Below the pieces are notes generated by a model. It saw nothing but the letters and a program-made list of their open reading frames with translations, did not search any database and was not told where the DNA came from. Made by a program: the position numbers and the translations under genes. Positions 35,521-46,067 of a DNA stretch of 64,000 nt are shown here, in pieces. Every line of letters begins with the position of its first letter. The stretch's first letter is position 1. Source of the DNA: Zhihengliuella flava (lineage in GTDB: Bacteria; Actinomycetota; Actinomycetes; Actinomycetales; Micrococcaceae); the NCBI RefSeq assembly GCF_015751895.1, contig NZ_JADOTZ010000001.1, positions 124,001 through 188,000 on the forward strand, given 5' to 3'.

Positions 35521-37238
35521 GGCTGTCCCTTTCGTGCGGCGGGCGGCGCGGCCGCGTCGAGGCGCGCCGCTACTGTGTCGACAAATTCTGCGAGCTCCAT
35601 TTCGCGCTCGAACACGTCCCCGAGGTGATCGGCTGTGCCGACGTCTGGGTCCTGGAGCCGAACGCGCTGCACGCCGCGACGCCCCGGGACGGCTAGGGCG
35701 AGACTATCCCAGTTCGCCCCGACGACGTGTTCGCGGTAGCGCGAGAGCGTGCGGCCCCTGACGTAGGCGCGAGTGTCCGACGGCGGCAGTTGAACGGCGC
35801 GGGCGATGGCGTCGTCACTGACCAGTTGCTCGACCCGGCCGCGTGCCTGAAGCCGCCGGTACAACCCGGTGCTGGGCCGCAGGTCCGCCCACTGCAAGTC
35901 CATGGCGGCGAGGCGAGGGTCGTCGTACCCCAATCCATGGCGTTGCCGGTAGGACTCCATCAGGTGAAACTTGGTGACCCAATCGACGGTCGCTGACTGG
36001 GAGAAAACATCGCGGCGCAGCCCGTCGAGCGTGGCCTGCCAACGGTCCAGAACGTCGGAGGTTTGTGGGTCCGAGGCGGCGCACTGATCTTGCCGTGCCG
36101 CGTCGTGGGAGCGGGCAGCGTCGAGATAGAGCTGCTGAATGTCCAACGCCGTGAGGCGGCGCCCATCCACCGTCTCGACGGTGGCACGCAAGGTTGGATC
36201 ATGACTGATCGCTGCAACGGCCGCGACGGGATCGCGCAGCTCGACGGCGGGCTCGGCTCCCGCCTCGATCAATGTGAGCACGACCGCGGTGACCCCCGCG
36301 CGGAGATAGGTCGAGACCTGGCCCAGATTGGCGTCCCCCGCGATCACGTGGAGCCGCCGCGAACGCGTCCACGTGGCGTGTGGCTCATCGCGCGTATTGA
36401 CCAGCGGCCGGCGTACGGTGGTTTCGAGGCCGACTTGTGCTTCGAAAAAGTCGGCGCGTTGGCTCAGCTGAAAGCCGGGTGTCTGGCCCTCGCGTCCCAC
36501 GCCCACGCGGCCAGAGCCGCAAAAGACCTGCCGCGTCGCAAAGTAGGGCAGCAGTCCCGCGGCGAGTCGACCAAATTCCACGTCCCGGGGAACGAGGTAG
36601 TTCTCATGAGCCCCGTAGCTGACGCCCTTGTTGTCCGTGTTGTTCTTGTACAGCAGCACCTCGTGCCCGTGTTCCGCGAGCCGCTCCGCAGCCGCTAGCG
36701 TAATGGCGTCGCCGGCCTGGTCCCACAGCACGGCGTCGAGCGGGTTGGTGACCTCCGGGCTGGAATACTCCGGATGCGCGTGATCGACGTAGAGGCGGGC
36801 GCCGTTGCCAAGCACCATATTCATGACGACGTGCTCGGCACCCAGATGCTCCCCGAGCCGGCCTGCCGCCGTCATCGGCGCGTGAGGCGAGGAGCGGTAC
36901 AGGGCGTCGTCGTACAGCACGTTCGACGGCGGTGCCGCGGTGCTGGCACCCTCCTGCGGAGCCGCGAGGGCAACTTCTTCGGCCGTGAGCTCCCGCGGCT
37001 CATCGGTCAGCTGCGAGGCGTGGGCGGCCTCGCGGGCGAGGCGCCAACCGCGGGCATCCTGAAGGGGGGTTTCGTCCGAGTAGTCCCAGACGGTCGCGGC
37101 CAGGCCCGGTTCACCCCGCAGCCCATGAGCGTACGCGCCGACGACGGCGGCGGAGAGAGCCGTGGAGCTGGCACCTTCCTGCCCCGGGGCGAGGATCCCG
37201 TACTCGGTCTCGAGGCCCATGACACGCCGGACACTCAC
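35517..37238 (-). CDS. dop: Pup deamidase/depupylase
   Basis: 573 residues. Homologue of PafA that deamidates the Pup C-terminus and also removes Pup from proteins. Seen: [15 protein letters not shown] at the start, the Dop-specific loop rich in Ala/Glu/Thr (near residues 40-80), [15 protein letters not shown] with the catalytic Asp, [15 protein letters not shown] 37238 overlaps the ATPase stop (GTGA), so translation is coupled. Confidence 0.96.
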   Translation of the reverse strand: MSVRRVMGLETEYGILAPGQEGASSTALSAAVVGAYAHGLRGEPGLAATVWDYSDETPLQDARGWRLAREAAHASQLTDEPRELTAEEVALAAPQEGASTAAPPSNVLYDDALYRSSPHAPMTAAGRLGEHLGAEHVVMNMVLGNGARLYVDHAHPEYSSPEVTNPLDAVLWDQAGDAITLAAAERLAEHGHEVLLYKNNTDNKGVSYGAHENYLVPRDVEFGRLAAGLLPYFATRQVFCGSGRVGVGREGQTPGFQLSQRADFFEAQVGLETTVRRPLVNTRDEPHATWTRSRRLHVIAGDANLGQVSTYLRAGVTAVVLTLIEAGAEPAVELRDPVAAVAAISHDPTLRATVETVDGRRLTALDIQQLYLDAARSHDAARQDQCAASDPQTSDVLDRWQATLDGLRRDVFSQSATVDWVTKFHLMESYRQRHGLGYDDPRLAAMDLQWADLRPSTGLYRRLQARGRVEQLVSDDAIARAVQLPPSDTRAYVRGRTLSRYREHVVGANWDSLALAVPGRRGVQRVRLQDPDVGTADHLGDVFEREMELAEFVDTVAARLDAAAPPAARKGQP

Positions 37239-38968
37239 GACGCTGCCCCGGCCGCCCCGTCCGGGCCCATCGTCCCGGCGGGCGGATGCTCGTGTGCCAC
37301 GGGACGCAGGTGCGTGACCCGCTCCCCGCGTTGGCCGGTGATGCGGGCCCAATCGTCGGGGTTCGACGTGTTCGGGAGGTCCTCATGCTCCCGGAACTCG
37401 TCCGCGACGGCCCGCAGTAGGTGGTGGGCGCGGACGCCCCGCTCCCCCGAGGTGAGCAGGTCCTTGATGGCAGCCTTCTTGGCGCGGTCGACGATATTGC
37501 GAATCACGGCGCCCGACGCGAAGTCGCGGAAGTACAGCATGGAGCGCTCGCCACTGGCGAAGGTGAGCTCGAGGAACTCATTCTCCGGAGATTGTGCGTA
37601 CATCCGCTCCAGCGTCACCTCGATGAGGTGGCGTACGCACGCGGCCGCGTCACCAGCATGGTCCGCCAATTCCGTGGCGTGCAGGGGCACATTCGTCGTG
37701 AGGTACTTGGCAAAGATCTCGGCCGCGCCCGAACGATTCGGGCGCTGGACCTTGATCTTCACGTCCAGACGGCCCGGGCGCAGAATGGCAGGGTCGATCA
37801 TGTCCTCGCGATTGGACGCGCCGATGACGATGACGTTATCCAACTGCTCGACGCCGTCGATCTCGGTCAGCAGCTGCGGAACGATCGTGGTCTCCACGTC
37901 AGAGGAAACGCCGGAGCCGCGAGTCCGGAACAGGGCGTCCATCTCGTCGAAGAACACCACCACGGGATCTCCCGTGGCCGCTTTCTCCCGGGCCCGGGCG
38001 AAGATCAGCCGGATGTGGCGCTCCGTTTCTCCCACGTACTTATCGAGGAGCTCGGGCCCCTTAATATTGAGGAAGTAACTGCGCGGCGTCGCCGCGCTGG
38101 ATCCTTCTGCGGCGCGTTCCGCGAGCGAATGGGCCACCGCTTTGGCAATGAGCGTCTTGCCACAGCCGGGCGGGCCGTAGAGCAGAATGCCTTTCGGCGC
38201 GGTCAAACCATGCTCGGCGTAGAGGTCCTGATGGGCGAAGGGCAGCTCGACGGCGTCCCTGATCTGCTCGATCTGGGGGCCGAGCCCGCCGATGTCCGCG
38301 TAGGAGATCTCCGGAACTTCCTCGAGCACGAGGGACTGCATCTCGGTCAGCTGCACCCGCTCCACGGCAAGACCGGATTTGGCGTCCAGAACGACGGCGT
38401 CGCCCACGCGCACGGCGTGCGCCGCCAACGACGGGGTCAGCCGGACGACGCGTTGGTCGTCCCCGCGACCGATGGCCACGATCCGACCGTCGTCGAGCAC
38501 CTCCTTGACCGTGACGATTTCCCCGGTTCCCTCAAGGCCCAGGCTGGCGACCACCACGAGGGCCTCGTTGAGCAGCACCTCGTGTCCCGGCGCCAACCGG
38601 GACACATCGAGAAGCGGGCTGAGCGAGACGCGGACTTTGCGCCCGGCGTGGATGACGTCCACGCTGGTCAGCTTGACCGCGGCGATGGCTTGATGGTCCG
38701 TCGGCGTGGAGCCGGCCGGGTGCACGGCGACGACGGTGGCGAAGCTAAAAGGCGTTTCACCGTCCCGGTCGAGCCCGGCGCGCAGGGTGGCGATTTCCTC
38801 GCGGGTGCGCTCTAGGACACCGGCCAGACGTTGATTGTTGCTCGCAGCGGCAGCCAGTTGTCGATCGAGGGAGCGGGCCTTTTCGCGCTGTATGTTCGCC
38901 TCGCGTTCGGCGGCGGCCACGGCTGCTTGAGTCCGCTCGGACTCGGCCCCGACGGGCTGCTGCTCCAT
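37235..38968 (-). CDS. arc: AAA+ ATPase forming ring-shaped complex (ARC/Mpa)
   Basis: 577 residues. Unfoldase that recognises pupylated proteins. Domains: N-terminal coiled coil (residues ~10-65), two OB folds (~70-215), AAA+ module with Walker [10 protein letters not shown] and Walker [10 protein letters not shown], arginine finger region [11 protein letters not shown]. The C-terminus ends in Gly/Ala/Ser and has no penultimate tyrosine (GQYL-type) motif. Mpa proteins that gate the 20S proteasome have that motif. ATG 38968 follows AAGGAGA. Without prcBA nearby, the protein more likely acts as in corynebacterial ARC. Confidence 0.94.
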   Translation of the reverse strand: MEQQPVGAESERTQAAVAAAEREANIQREKARSLDRQLAAAASNNQRLAGVLERTREEIATLRAGLDRDGETPFSFATVVAVHPAGSTPTDHQAIAAVKLTSVDVIHAGRKVRVSLSPLLDVSRLAPGHEVLLNEALVVVASLGLEGTGEIVTVKEVLDDGRIVAIGRGDDQRVVRLTPSLAAHAVRVGDAVVLDAKSGLAVERVQLTEMQSLVLEEVPEISYADIGGLGPQIEQIRDAVELPFAHQDLYAEHGLTAPKGILLYGPPGCGKTLIAKAVAHSLAERAAEGSSAATPRSYFLNIKGPELLDKYVGETERHIRLIFARAREKAATGDPVVVFFDEMDALFRTRGSGVSSDVETTIVPQLLTEIDGVEQLDNVIVIGASNREDMIDPAILRPGRLDVKIKVQRPNRSGAAEIFAKYLTTNVPLHATELADHAGDAAACVRHLIEVTLERMYAQSPENEFLELTFASGERSMLYFRDFASGAVIRNIVDRAKKAAIKDLLTSGERGVRAHHLLRAVADEFREHEDLPNTSNPDDWARITGQRGERVTHLRPVAHEHPPAGTMGPDGAAGAAS

Positions 38969-39036
38969 CTCGCGTCTCCTTCGAATGGGTTGCCGGGGCT
39001 CTTCACCGTTTTGCGGACGGTGCCCCACTCACCATG

Positions 39037-40149
39037 CTAGTCACGTGGCGGTTCAGGCCGAACATCATGACCGTCCCCCGCTGGCTCGAAGCCCTCGTGT
39101 GACGCCTCGGCGCCATCGAAAATGCGGGAGGCGTCTCGGGCTGCGCGACGAATCTTCTTGTCGCTCACGCCGCGCTCCCCCAGGGCCTCCGGTGTCCACT
39201 CTTCGGGGGCATGATCCTTGGTCCACGCGCTGACGTCCTCCGGGGCAAACTGCGCCGACTTGACGCGGCGCGAACCGGGGATGCCGACGGCGTCGTCCGC
39301 CAGGCGGCGGCAGGTCACGAGGAACGCCGTGTGCGCCACCATGCGGTGGTCGGGACGGACCGCCAGCCCGTCGACGTGCCAACCGCGCACCATGGTTTCA
39401 AACGATTCCGGCTCGGTGAACTGGCCGGTGGCCCGGATGGCTTCCACGACTCGGGACAGCTGCGTCACCGTCGCCACGTAGTTGACCCATACGCCGCCGG
39501 GAGCCAGCACGGTGGCCACGGCGTCGACGCACTCCCACGGGGCCAGCATGTCCAGCACCACGCGGTCAATGGAGCCCGGCTTCTCGGTGGCGACGACTTG
39601 CTCTTGGAAGTCGCCTAGGCTGATGCGCCACGCGGGGTGCGGGCCGCCAAAGACGGCCTGAACGTTATCGCGCGCAATATCTGCGAACTCTTCACGGCGC
39701 TCGAAGGAATGCAGGTATCCTCCATCGCCGACGGCGCGAAGCAGAGACATGGAGAGGGCGCCGGAGCCGACGCCGGCCTCAACAACCCGCGCACCCGGGT
39801 AGATGTCCCCCATCTGCACGATTTGTGCCGCGTCCTTGGGGTACACCACGGTGGCTCCGCGGGGCATGGACAGGACGAAATCCTTAACCAGAGGCCGAAG
39901 GACTTGGTACCGGTGACCCACGGAATTCTCCACGACGGAGCCCTCCGGCAGGCCGATCACATCATTGTGCTTGAGCACGCCCTTGTGGGTGTGAAACTCG
40001 CCATCGGTGCCGAGGGTGATGGTATTAATCCGGCGCTTCTCATCCGTCAGCTGCACGCGGTCTCCGGACCGGAGCGGCCCGCGCCGCATGCGGGCTCCCC
40101 GAGCGTCGGCGGATTCGGCGTGGTGTTGCGGGGACAAGAATTCGGTCAT
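39037..40149 (-). CDS. trmI: tRNA (adenine58-N1)-methyltransferase
   Basis: 370 residues. Methylates A58 in the tRNA T-loop, stabilising tRNA. N-terminal beta-barrel (GPLRSGDRVQLTDEKRR), SAM-binding motif VVEAGVGSGALSMSLL, and catalytic-site VVLDMLAPWE. The C-terminal 90 residues are an actinobacterial extension with charged Glu/Arg. It is usually encoded just upstream of the ARC/Mpa gene, as here (69-bp gap). Confidence 0.94.
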   Translation of the reverse strand: MTEFLSPQHHAESADARGARMRRGPLRSGDRVQLTDEKRRINTITLGTDGEFHTHKGVLKHNDVIGLPEGSVVENSVGHRYQVLRPLVKDFVLSMPRGATVVYPKDAAQIVQMGDIYPGARVVEAGVGSGALSMSLLRAVGDGGYLHSFERREEFADIARDNVQAVFGGPHPAWRISLGDFQEQVVATEKPGSIDRVVLDMLAPWECVDAVATVLAPGGVWVNYVATVTQLSRVVEAIRATGQFTEPESFETMVRGWHVDGLAVRPDHRMVAHTAFLVTCRRLADDAVGIPGSRRVKSAQFAPEDVSAWTKDHAPEEWTPEALGERGVSDKKIRRAARDASRIFDGAEASHEGFEPAGDGHDVRPEPPRD

Positions 40150-40242
40150 TGTGCTCGCTTCGTCTGGGCCCTCGCGGGCGTGGTCGTTGACTGCTCGGAT
40201 TGATTCTCCCGCACGCGGTCCCGATTAACGAACCGCGGAATC

Positions 40243-41367
40243 CTAGGCGCGGGAGCGGCCCGTGATGGCAGAGATGACGGTGCTACGCCGCAGGAGCCCG
40301 CACACCTGCCCGTTGGCGTCGAGCACCGCATACTCGGAGCCCGGCAGCGAGGAGAGATATTCGACGAGCGGTTGCCCTGCGGCGTCGCTCCGGACCCAAG
40401 CTCCGGGGGCGAGGTGCCGTGCCACTGACGCCGCGGGCGTTGTGTGGTGGAGTTCCCGCGGTACGGCCGCCAAGGAGGAGGGGTCGACGACGGCGGTCGG
40501 TATCCCGTGCGGGTCAACGAGCAGGATGTGACCGTGTTGGGCGGGCGCTGGGAGCTCGTCCACCATGACCCCGGCGAGCGCCCCGCTGGCCGGTTCGGCC
40601 AGCGTCGCAGCTTGCAGGCGGGGCAGGCGCAAACGCAACATGGCGCCGCGAATGGAGGCGAGGGCGCCCATGATGAGGAAACCAGCAACCAGAAGCGTGA
40701 CGACGGCGATCAGGGGGTCGACGGCACCGTTGAGCAACAGTGGCCGGCCGATCAGGATGAGCGCGATCACGACGGCAATGACGACACCGGACCAGCCGGC
40801 GGCTAGGGTGCCCTTCGCCTGCGACCCGGTGATCTTCCATACGGCCGACTCCACTAGGCGGCCGCCATCCAGCGGCAGTCCCGGCAGGACGTTGAACAAG
40901 CCAACAAGGAAGTTGGCGAGGATCAGGATACTGATGAGCAGCCCGGTCACTCCGCCCGGTGCCGCCACGGTTTCGATCAGTAGCCCGAGGCCGGCCAAGA
41001 TGAAGTTCGCGGCCGGGCCCGCGAGGGCGACGGCTAGGGAACGCCCGGGCGTCGTGTCTCCCGTGGTGAATTGGGTGTGCCCACCCCAGAGGGTCAGCAC
41101 AATCCGCGCGTGACCGTAGCCGTAGGCCGTGGCGCACCAGGCGTGGGCGAGCTCGTGGAGCAAGACGGAGGCGAGGAGCAAGACGGCGTAGCCGAGCGCC
41201 ACGAGATACGCGCCGGCGCCGAGCTGTGGCATCAGCTGGGCGACGTCCGGCCCGAACGCGAAAACGATGAATGCGGCAATGAGGAACCATGACCACGCGA
41301 GGGTGACGGGGATCCCGCCGATGCTTCCGAGGCGGATCCCGCCCGGTGATTCTTGGCTTCGGCTCAC
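40243..41367 (-). CDS. Site-2 protease family membrane metalloprotease with CBS pair (Rip3-like)
   Basis: 374 residues. M50 family intramembrane zinc protease: LLHELAHAW holds HExxH, and GLPLDGGRLVES supplies the third metal ligand. Six transmembrane helices, then two CBS-like motifs (residues ~250-370), which often bind adenosyl ligands. The mycobacterial homologue next to Mpa is Rip3; substrate unknown. GTG 41367 overlaps the stop of the HAD gene (GTGA). Confidence 0.88.
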   Translation of the reverse strand: MSRSQESPGGIRLGSIGGIPVTLAWSWFLIAAFIVFAFGPDVAQLMPQLGAGAYLVALGYAVLLLASVLLHELAHAWCATAYGYGHARIVLTLWGGHTQFTTGDTTPGRSLAVALAGPAANFILAGLGLLIETVAAPGGVTGLLISILILANFLVGLFNVLPGLPLDGGRLVESAVWKITGSQAKGTLAAGWSGVVIAVVIALILIGRPLLLNGAVDPLIAVVTLLVAGFLIMGALASIRGAMLRLRLPRLQAATLAEPASGALAGVMVDELPAPAQHGHILLVDPHGIPTAVVDPSSLAAVPRELHHTTPAASVARHLAPGAWVRSDAAGQPLVEYLSSLPGSEYAVLDANGQVCGLLRRSTVISAITGRSRA

Positions 41368-42107
41368 GCGCCGGCCCCAAACAGGACCAACTCATTCAGA
41401 TCCTTGGCCGTGCGCCCCTCGAGGCTGTCCCATTGCACCCACCCATCCGGCTCGGGCAACTCGATGAAGTGGGGCACGGCGAGAGTCAGTGCGCCGCTGG
41501 CCGCCGCCGAGGCAACGCCGGGAATGGAATCCTCGATGGCGATGACGCGGGAGGGCGCGAGGCCTGGCACCCATTCGGCAAGGCGGCTGAGGCCTTGGAG
41601 GTAGGGTTCGGGGTCGGGCTTACCGCGGGAGACCATATCCCCGGTGACTTTGAAGCGGAGGGTGCCGGCGGGCAGCGCCTCCGCTACGAGGCTGGCCAGT
41701 GGGCCCTCCGACATGGTGACGAGGCCGCACGGGACACCGGAGGCGGTGAGATCCTCGAGCAGCTCGTACGCCCCAGGACGCCAGGGCATGCGCTCACGCA
41801 CGCGGCGCATCACGGAGCCAGACAGGCGGTCGATGATGCTGCGCGGGTCCAGCGTTGGCCCACCGCCAGCGGCGATGGTCTCCCGGATGATCATGGCGCT
41901 GTCCATGAGCGCGTTGCCGACCATCTTGAGGGCGTCCTCGTGCGTCCACTCCACTCCGTACTCACCGGCCAGAGCTTCCTCGGCCTCGATCCAATACGGT
42001 TCCGTGTCCACGATGGTTCCATCCATATCCCACAACACCGCTTGCAGGCCAGAATCGCGAATAAAGACGTTGTCGGGACGGGAGGCCGCGCGATGAGTCG
42101 AAGGCAT
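41364..42107 (-). CDS. HAD family phosphatase
   Basis: 247 residues. Haloacid dehalogenase superfamily, subfamily I: motif I WDMDGTIVDTEPYW, motif II threonine/serine near VTMSEG, motif III lysine region KVTGDMVSRGKPDPEPYL, motif IV EDSIPGVASA. Probably a small-molecule phosphatase of the beta-phosphoglucomutase-like group. TAGACT (42120-42115) lies 7 bases before ATG 42107, so its message is leaderless. First gene of the run into rip3-trmI-arc-dop-pup-pafA. Confidence 0.88.
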   Translation of the reverse strand: MPSTHRAASRPDNVFIRDSGLQAVLWDMDGTIVDTEPYWIEAEEALAGEYGVEWTHEDALKMVGNALMDSAMIIRETIAAGGGPTLDPRSIIDRLSGSVMRRVRERMPWRPGAYELLEDLTASGVPCGLVTMSEGPLASLVAEALPAGTLRFKVTGDMVSRGKPDPEPYLQGLSRLAEWVPGLAPSRVIAIEDSIPGVASAAASGALTLAVPHFIELPEPDGWVQWDSLEGRTAKDLNELVLFGAGA

Positions 42108-42228
42108 AGCCAAAAGTCTAGTCGCGGCCCACTGGTCACGCGGCAGACGAGTGGGTGCGATGGCGCGTGCCGAGAGCGAACGCGGGCGCTCGCCGTGGCT
42201 CGTACCGCGCACGCGTTAGGCTGACAGC

Positions 42229-43242
42229 GTGGTAGAGCATCCGAACAGTCAGCAGCCCTCCGGCCAGGACGATCCCCCTTCCACTCCCCCACCTAGCGGG
42301 CATGGCAATCTCGTGGACGCGCTCGCTGCGTTGACCGAGCACACCGACCGGTCAGCCGCGCCCGACGCTTCGCTAGAGCCTCCTGATCCGTCGGGTGACC
42401 GAGACACCGTGATGGTCGTGGCCTTCGAGGGGTGGAACGACGCCGGCGGCGCCGCGTCCGACGCGGTGGCCTTGCTCGGGCGCGCCTACAACGCGGTGCA
42501 GCGGGTGGTGCTCGGTGAGGATGATTATTACGACTACCAGTTCTCCCGGCCCTCCGTGAAACGCAATGCGGCGGGGCAACGGGTGGTGCGCTGGCCGCTC
42601 ACGCGGGTCCTCACCGCCGACCTGCCCGAGCATCCGTTTGACCTCGTCTTAGTGACCGGCGTCGAGCCCACGTACCGGTGGAAGCAATTCTGCGCCGAAC
42701 TGCTGACCCTCGCTGCCGAGCATCGCGTGCGAGCGATCGTGCTGACCGGAGCACTGTTGGCAGACAGCCCCCACACGCGCCCCATCCCCGTCACGCGCAC
42801 CAGTGAGCATCCGCAGCTGCGGGAGATCATTGACGCCGAGCGCTCGGACTATGAGGGGCCGACGGGCATCGTTGGGGTTCTGGCCGCTCTGGCTGATGCC
42901 GCCGGCGTGCCGACGGTCTCGACGTGGGCCGCGGTCCCCCATTACGTCGGGCAGGCGCCCTCGCCCAAGGCCACCTATGCGCTGATGCGCCAGCTCGAAG
43001 ATCTCTTGCACATCAGCATGGATCTTTCGGCGCTCGCCGAGGACGCCGAAGCGTGGGAGCGCGGAGTCGATGAGCTGGCCAGCGACGATGAGGAAATCGG
43101 TGCTTACGTTAAGCAGCTGGAGGAGGCGACCGACGCCACCGAGATGCCGGAGGCCAGCGGTGAGTCGATCGCCCGGGAGTTCGAACGCTACTTGAAGCGC
43201 CGCGACCAAGGCCGTGGATGGGAGCCCGGCGGATCGAATTAG
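42229..43242 (+). CDS. PAC2 family protein
   Basis: 337 residues. The PAC2 domain begins near residue 60 ([20 protein letters not shown]) and includes [24 protein letters not shown] and [18 protein letters not shown]. The first 55 residues are a Pro/Ser-rich tail. In eukaryotes PAC2 is a proteasome-assembly chaperone; the bacterial role is unknown. GTG 42229 is preceded by TAGGCT (42217-42222) with 6 bases between. Its stop codon shares two bases with the stop of convergent mshC. Confidence 0.88.
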   Translation: MVEHPNSQQPSGQDDPPSTPPPSGHGNLVDALAALTEHTDRSAAPDASLEPPDPSGDRDTVMVVAFEGWNDAGGAASDAVALLGRAYNAVQRVVLGEDDYYDYQFSRPSVKRNAAGQRVVRWPLTRVLTADLPEHPFDLVLVTGVEPTYRWKQFCAELLTLAAEHRVRAIVLTGALLADSPHTRPIPVTRTSEHPQLREIIDAERSDYEGPTGIVGVLAALADAAGVPTVSTWAAVPHYVGQAPSPKATYALMRQLEDLLHISMDLSALAEDAEAWERGVDELASDDEEIGAYVKQLEEATDATEMPEASGESIAREFERYLKRRDQGRGWEPGGSN

Positions 43243-44510
43243 CGGGTGAGGACCAGTCCCAAGAGGGCGTCGATGAGGTCCGCGAGCTCCCGTGCCGCCG
43301 TCAGGTCAGGCTCGCCGCTCGGCTCGGTGGAGGCCCAGAGGTCCAGCGCGTCGAGGGCCGCCGGGGTATCGAGGTCGCGGCCGACCAGACTCACGAGGCG
43401 CGCCGACAAGTCGGCCGTCTCTGCCGCCGTCGTCAGCGGCAGTCGGTCCATCCACCGCGCACGGCGCTCACGGGCGGTGGCGAGCAAGTCATCGGTCCAG
43501 AACCACTCGTCGCGGTAGTGCTGACCCAAGAGAACGGTCCGAATGTTGGCCGGGTCCTCGCCCGCAGCCCGCAGCTCGGATACCAGCACGAGGTTGCCCT
43601 TGGACTTGCTCATCTTCTCTCCGTCGAGGCCCACCATGCCGGTGTGGACGAAGTGCTCTGCCAGAGGCGCTCCGTCGAGGGCGCTGGCATGACCGGCGGA
43701 AAACTCGTGGTGCGGAAAGATCAGGTCGCTGCCGCCACCTTGGACGGTGAACGGCGCCGGAAGGAAGCGCCGGGCGATGACGGAACACTCGATGTGCCAG
43801 CCAGGGCGTCCCGTACCGAGGCGACCGCCCTCCCAGGTCGGTTCACCGTCGCGTGCCACCCGCCACAGTAAGGGGTCGAGCGCGTGCCGTTTACCGGGGC
43901 GCCCCGGGTCACCGCCGCGCTCAGCAAAAAATGCGTCCATCGTCGCGGCGTCGTATCCGCTGATGCTTCCCAGACGCCATGCGTCGTTGGCCGCGGCCGC
44001 CGTGTCAAAATACACATCGCCGTCGGGTTCGCCCGCGCCGCCAGTGACTCGGTAGGCGATTCCGGCCTCCAGCATCTGTTCCACGACGGGCACGAGCCAG
44101 TCGATAGACTCCACCGCGCCGACATAGTGGTCCGGCGGTATAACGCGTAGGGCCTCCATGTCTGTGCGGAACAGGTCGGTCTGGCTTGCTGCAAGATCGC
44201 GCCAGTCGACGCCGCGGGCGGCGGCGCGCTCGAGCAGCGGATCGTCAACGTCGGTGACGTTTTGCACGTAGGCTACGTGCCGGCCGGTCACGCGCCACCA
44301 CCGATTGAGGGTGTCGAAGGCGACGTAGGTTGCCGCATGTCCCATGTGAGTGGCGTCGTAGGGAGTGATGCCGCAGACGTAGAGGCTGGCGCTGGTTCCG
44401 GCCGCGACGTCGACGTCTCGGTGAGCCGAAGAATCATGGATGAGAAGTGAAGCAGCCTGATCCTGCTGGGGCGCAACAGCGGGTACGTCGGGCATCGGCC
44501 ATGCGTGCAC
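43239..44510 (-). CDS. mshC: Cysteine:1-D-myo-inosityl 2-amino-2-deoxy-alpha-D-glucopyranoside ligase
   Basis: 423 residues. ATP-dependent ligation of cysteine to GlcN-Ins, third enzyme of mycothiol synthesis. It is a shortened cysteinyl-tRNA synthetase homologue: zinc/Cys site [26 protein letters not shown], with the anticodon-binding domain missing as expected. Start GTG 44510 follows GAAAGGAT. Mycothiol restricts the organism to actinobacteria. Confidence 0.95.
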   Translation of the reverse strand: MHAWPMPDVPAVAPQQDQAASLLIHDSSAHRDVDVAAGTSASLYVCGITPYDATHMGHAATYVAFDTLNRWWRVTGRHVAYVQNVTDVDDPLLERAAARGVDWRDLAASQTDLFRTDMEALRVIPPDHYVGAVESIDWLVPVVEQMLEAGIAYRVTGGAGEPDGDVYFDTAAAANDAWRLGSISGYDAATMDAFFAERGGDPGRPGKRHALDPLLWRVARDGEPTWEGGRLGTGRPGWHIECSVIARRFLPAPFTVQGGGSDLIFPHHEFSAGHASALDGAPLAEHFVHTGMVGLDGEKMSKSKGNLVLVSELRAAGEDPANIRTVLLGQHYRDEWFWTDDLLATARERRARWMDRLPLTTAAETADLSARLVSLVGRDLDTPAALDALDLWASTEPSGEPDLTAARELADLIDALLGLVLTR

Positions 44511-44571
44511 GGGGTATCCTTTCGAAAGTTTGGTGAAGAGCGCGGCGAACCGCACCATGGGTACTAGCGCT

Positions 44572-45408
44572 TTAGACGGGCTGAATAATCCCGAAACCGA
44601 GCATCACGAAGATCGCCAAGCCTAGGCCGATGCGGTACCAGACGAAAACGCGGTAATTATGGGTGGAGATGTAGCGCAGGAGCCATGCCACAATCGCGTA
44701 GCCGACGACGAAAGCGATGCCGGTGGCGACGAGGGTCTCGGCGAGCGAATAGGGGCCGTTGGTGGAGGGCTCAGCCAGCGACTTCGCCAACTTGTAGAAG
44801 CCGGAGGCCACTACGGCGGGGATGGCCAGCAGGAAGGCGTAGCGTGTTGCCGCTTCACGGGTGTACCCCAAGAGCAGGCCGCCGGTGATGGTTCCGCCGG
44901 AGCGGGAGACGCCGGGAATCAGGGCGAGCGCCTGGAACAGGCCGTACGTGATGCCATGCTTGTACGTGAGCTGGTTGAGCTCGCGCTGCTGCCGGCCATA
45001 CGTGTCGGCCCATGCCAGGAAGAGACCAAAGACGATCAGCATCGTGGCAGTAATCCACAGGCTGCGGAACGTGGTGTCGATGAAGTCCTCGAGCAGCAAG
45101 CCCAGGATCGCGATCGGCAAGCTACCGATGATGATCAGCCAGCCCATGCGGGCATCGGGATCGGAGCGGTCGACCTTGCCCACGAGGGACTTGGACCACT
45201 GCGTGATGATCCGGACGATGTCCTTCCAGAAGTACAGGACGACGGCGGCCTCGGTGCCGAGCTGTGTAATCGCCGTAAAGGCGGCACCCGGATCTTGCGC
45301 GCCGGGCAGGAACTCGCCGACGATCCGCACGTGGGCGCTGGAGGAAATCGGGAGGAACTCGGTGAGGCCTTGTACTAGGCCCAAGATGATGGCTTCGATC
45401 CAATTCAC
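44572..45408 (-). CDS. uppP: Undecaprenyl-diphosphatase
   Basis: 278 residues, seven or eight transmembrane helices. Dephosphorylates undecaprenyl (or decaprenyl) diphosphate after wall polymer transfer; also called BacA. Active-site motifs: [10 protein letters not shown] and [15 protein letters not shown] (45421-45416) lies 7 bases before GTG 45408. Works with UppS (1.1 kb) in the lipid-carrier cycle. Confidence 0.95.
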   Translation of the reverse strand: MNWIEAIILGLVQGLTEFLPISSSAHVRIVGEFLPGAQDPGAAFTAITQLGTEAAVVLYFWKDIVRIITQWSKSLVGKVDRSDPDARMGWLIIIGSLPIAILGLLLEDFIDTTFRSLWITATMLIVFGLFLAWADTYGRQQRELNQLTYKHGITYGLFQALALIPGVSRSGGTITGGLLLGYTREAATRYAFLLAIPAVVASGFYKLAKSLAEPSTNGPYSLAETLVATGIAFVVGYAIVAWLLRYISTHNYRVFVWYRIGLGLAIFVMLGFGIIQPV

Positions 45409-45492
45409 GGATTCGACCCTACTTGAGGCACGCGCCAGCACATCGGCTACGACACCCGTCAGCGGGTGATGTTCGTCCCGTTGGGGGCGCCG

Positions 45493-45717
45493 TTAGTACT
45501 CGTCGTCGTCTTCACCGTCGTCGTAGAGCTCAAGCGGAAGCGATTCGTCATACGCCTCGTAGAGGGCGTCCTCGTAGACTTCGTAGCTGTCGGCGACAGC
45601 GAAAAAGGCGGCTTCCACCGCGGGATCAGAGTCGCTGCGGCGGGAGACAACGGCGCTCAGGTGCTCGTCCAGCGAGGCCTTCAGCGCTTCGAGGGCAACG
45701 CGCGGATCAGTAGTCAT
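45493..45717 (-). CDS. Small acidic protein, unknown function
   Basis: 74 residues, rich in Asp, Glu and Ala with an acidic tail DDGEDDDEY. No domain recognised. A start-consistent TACCGT (45729-45724), 6 bases before ATG 45717, supports it as a real leaderless gene. It probably runs into uppP downstream. Confidence 0.65.
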   Translation of the reverse strand: MTTDPRVALEALKASLDEHLSAVVSRRSDSDPAVEAAFFAVADSYEVYEDALYEAYDESLPLELYDDGEDDDEY

Positions 45718-45796
45718 GGTTTGACGGTACCGCCGAAACCGTTCGCTGGGTAGGGGCCTTGCAAATCAGTGTGCTCGCGCTAGTCTTTTGCCTCAT

Positions 45797-46057
45797 ATGC
45801 AGAAGCCAGCTCAGCCGCCCGCCCGTTTCCCCCAAGCCCAACGTCTGCGCGATCCGGCGGAACCCTACGAGTATTTGGTGGTGACCGTGTACCCCGGCGA
45901 GTCGCTTGCCGAGGCCCGCCGTGGCTTGGTGGAACACGCCGAATACGGCAAGTGGGAGCTCAGGCGGACGGTCAAGTACACCGGCGGCGTCTACCGCTAC
46001 TGGCTGCGCCGGCGCGTCATGCGGGTAGAACGAACCCTCACGGTGCTGACGCCCTAG
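45797..46057 (+). CDS. DUF5703 family protein
   Basis: 86 residues, basic. The pattern YEYLVVTVYPGESLAEARRGLVEHAEYGKWELRR and WLRRRVMRVERT matches the actinobacterial DUF5703 family; no function known. ATG 45797 has no ribosome binding site. TAGTCT at 45781-45786 is 10 bases before it, so the leader would be very short. Confidence 0.75.
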   Translation: MQKPAQPPARFPQAQRLRDPAEPYEYLVVTVYPGESLAEARRGLVEHAEYGKWELRRTVKYTGGVYRYWLRRRVMRVERTLTVLTP

Positions 46058-46067
46058 AAGCGGCGGC

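Noticed and set aside
37421-38815. 464-codon plus-strand frame
   Set aside because: Antisense to the ARC ATPase; no recognisable domain and His/Gly/Arg-rich shadow composition.
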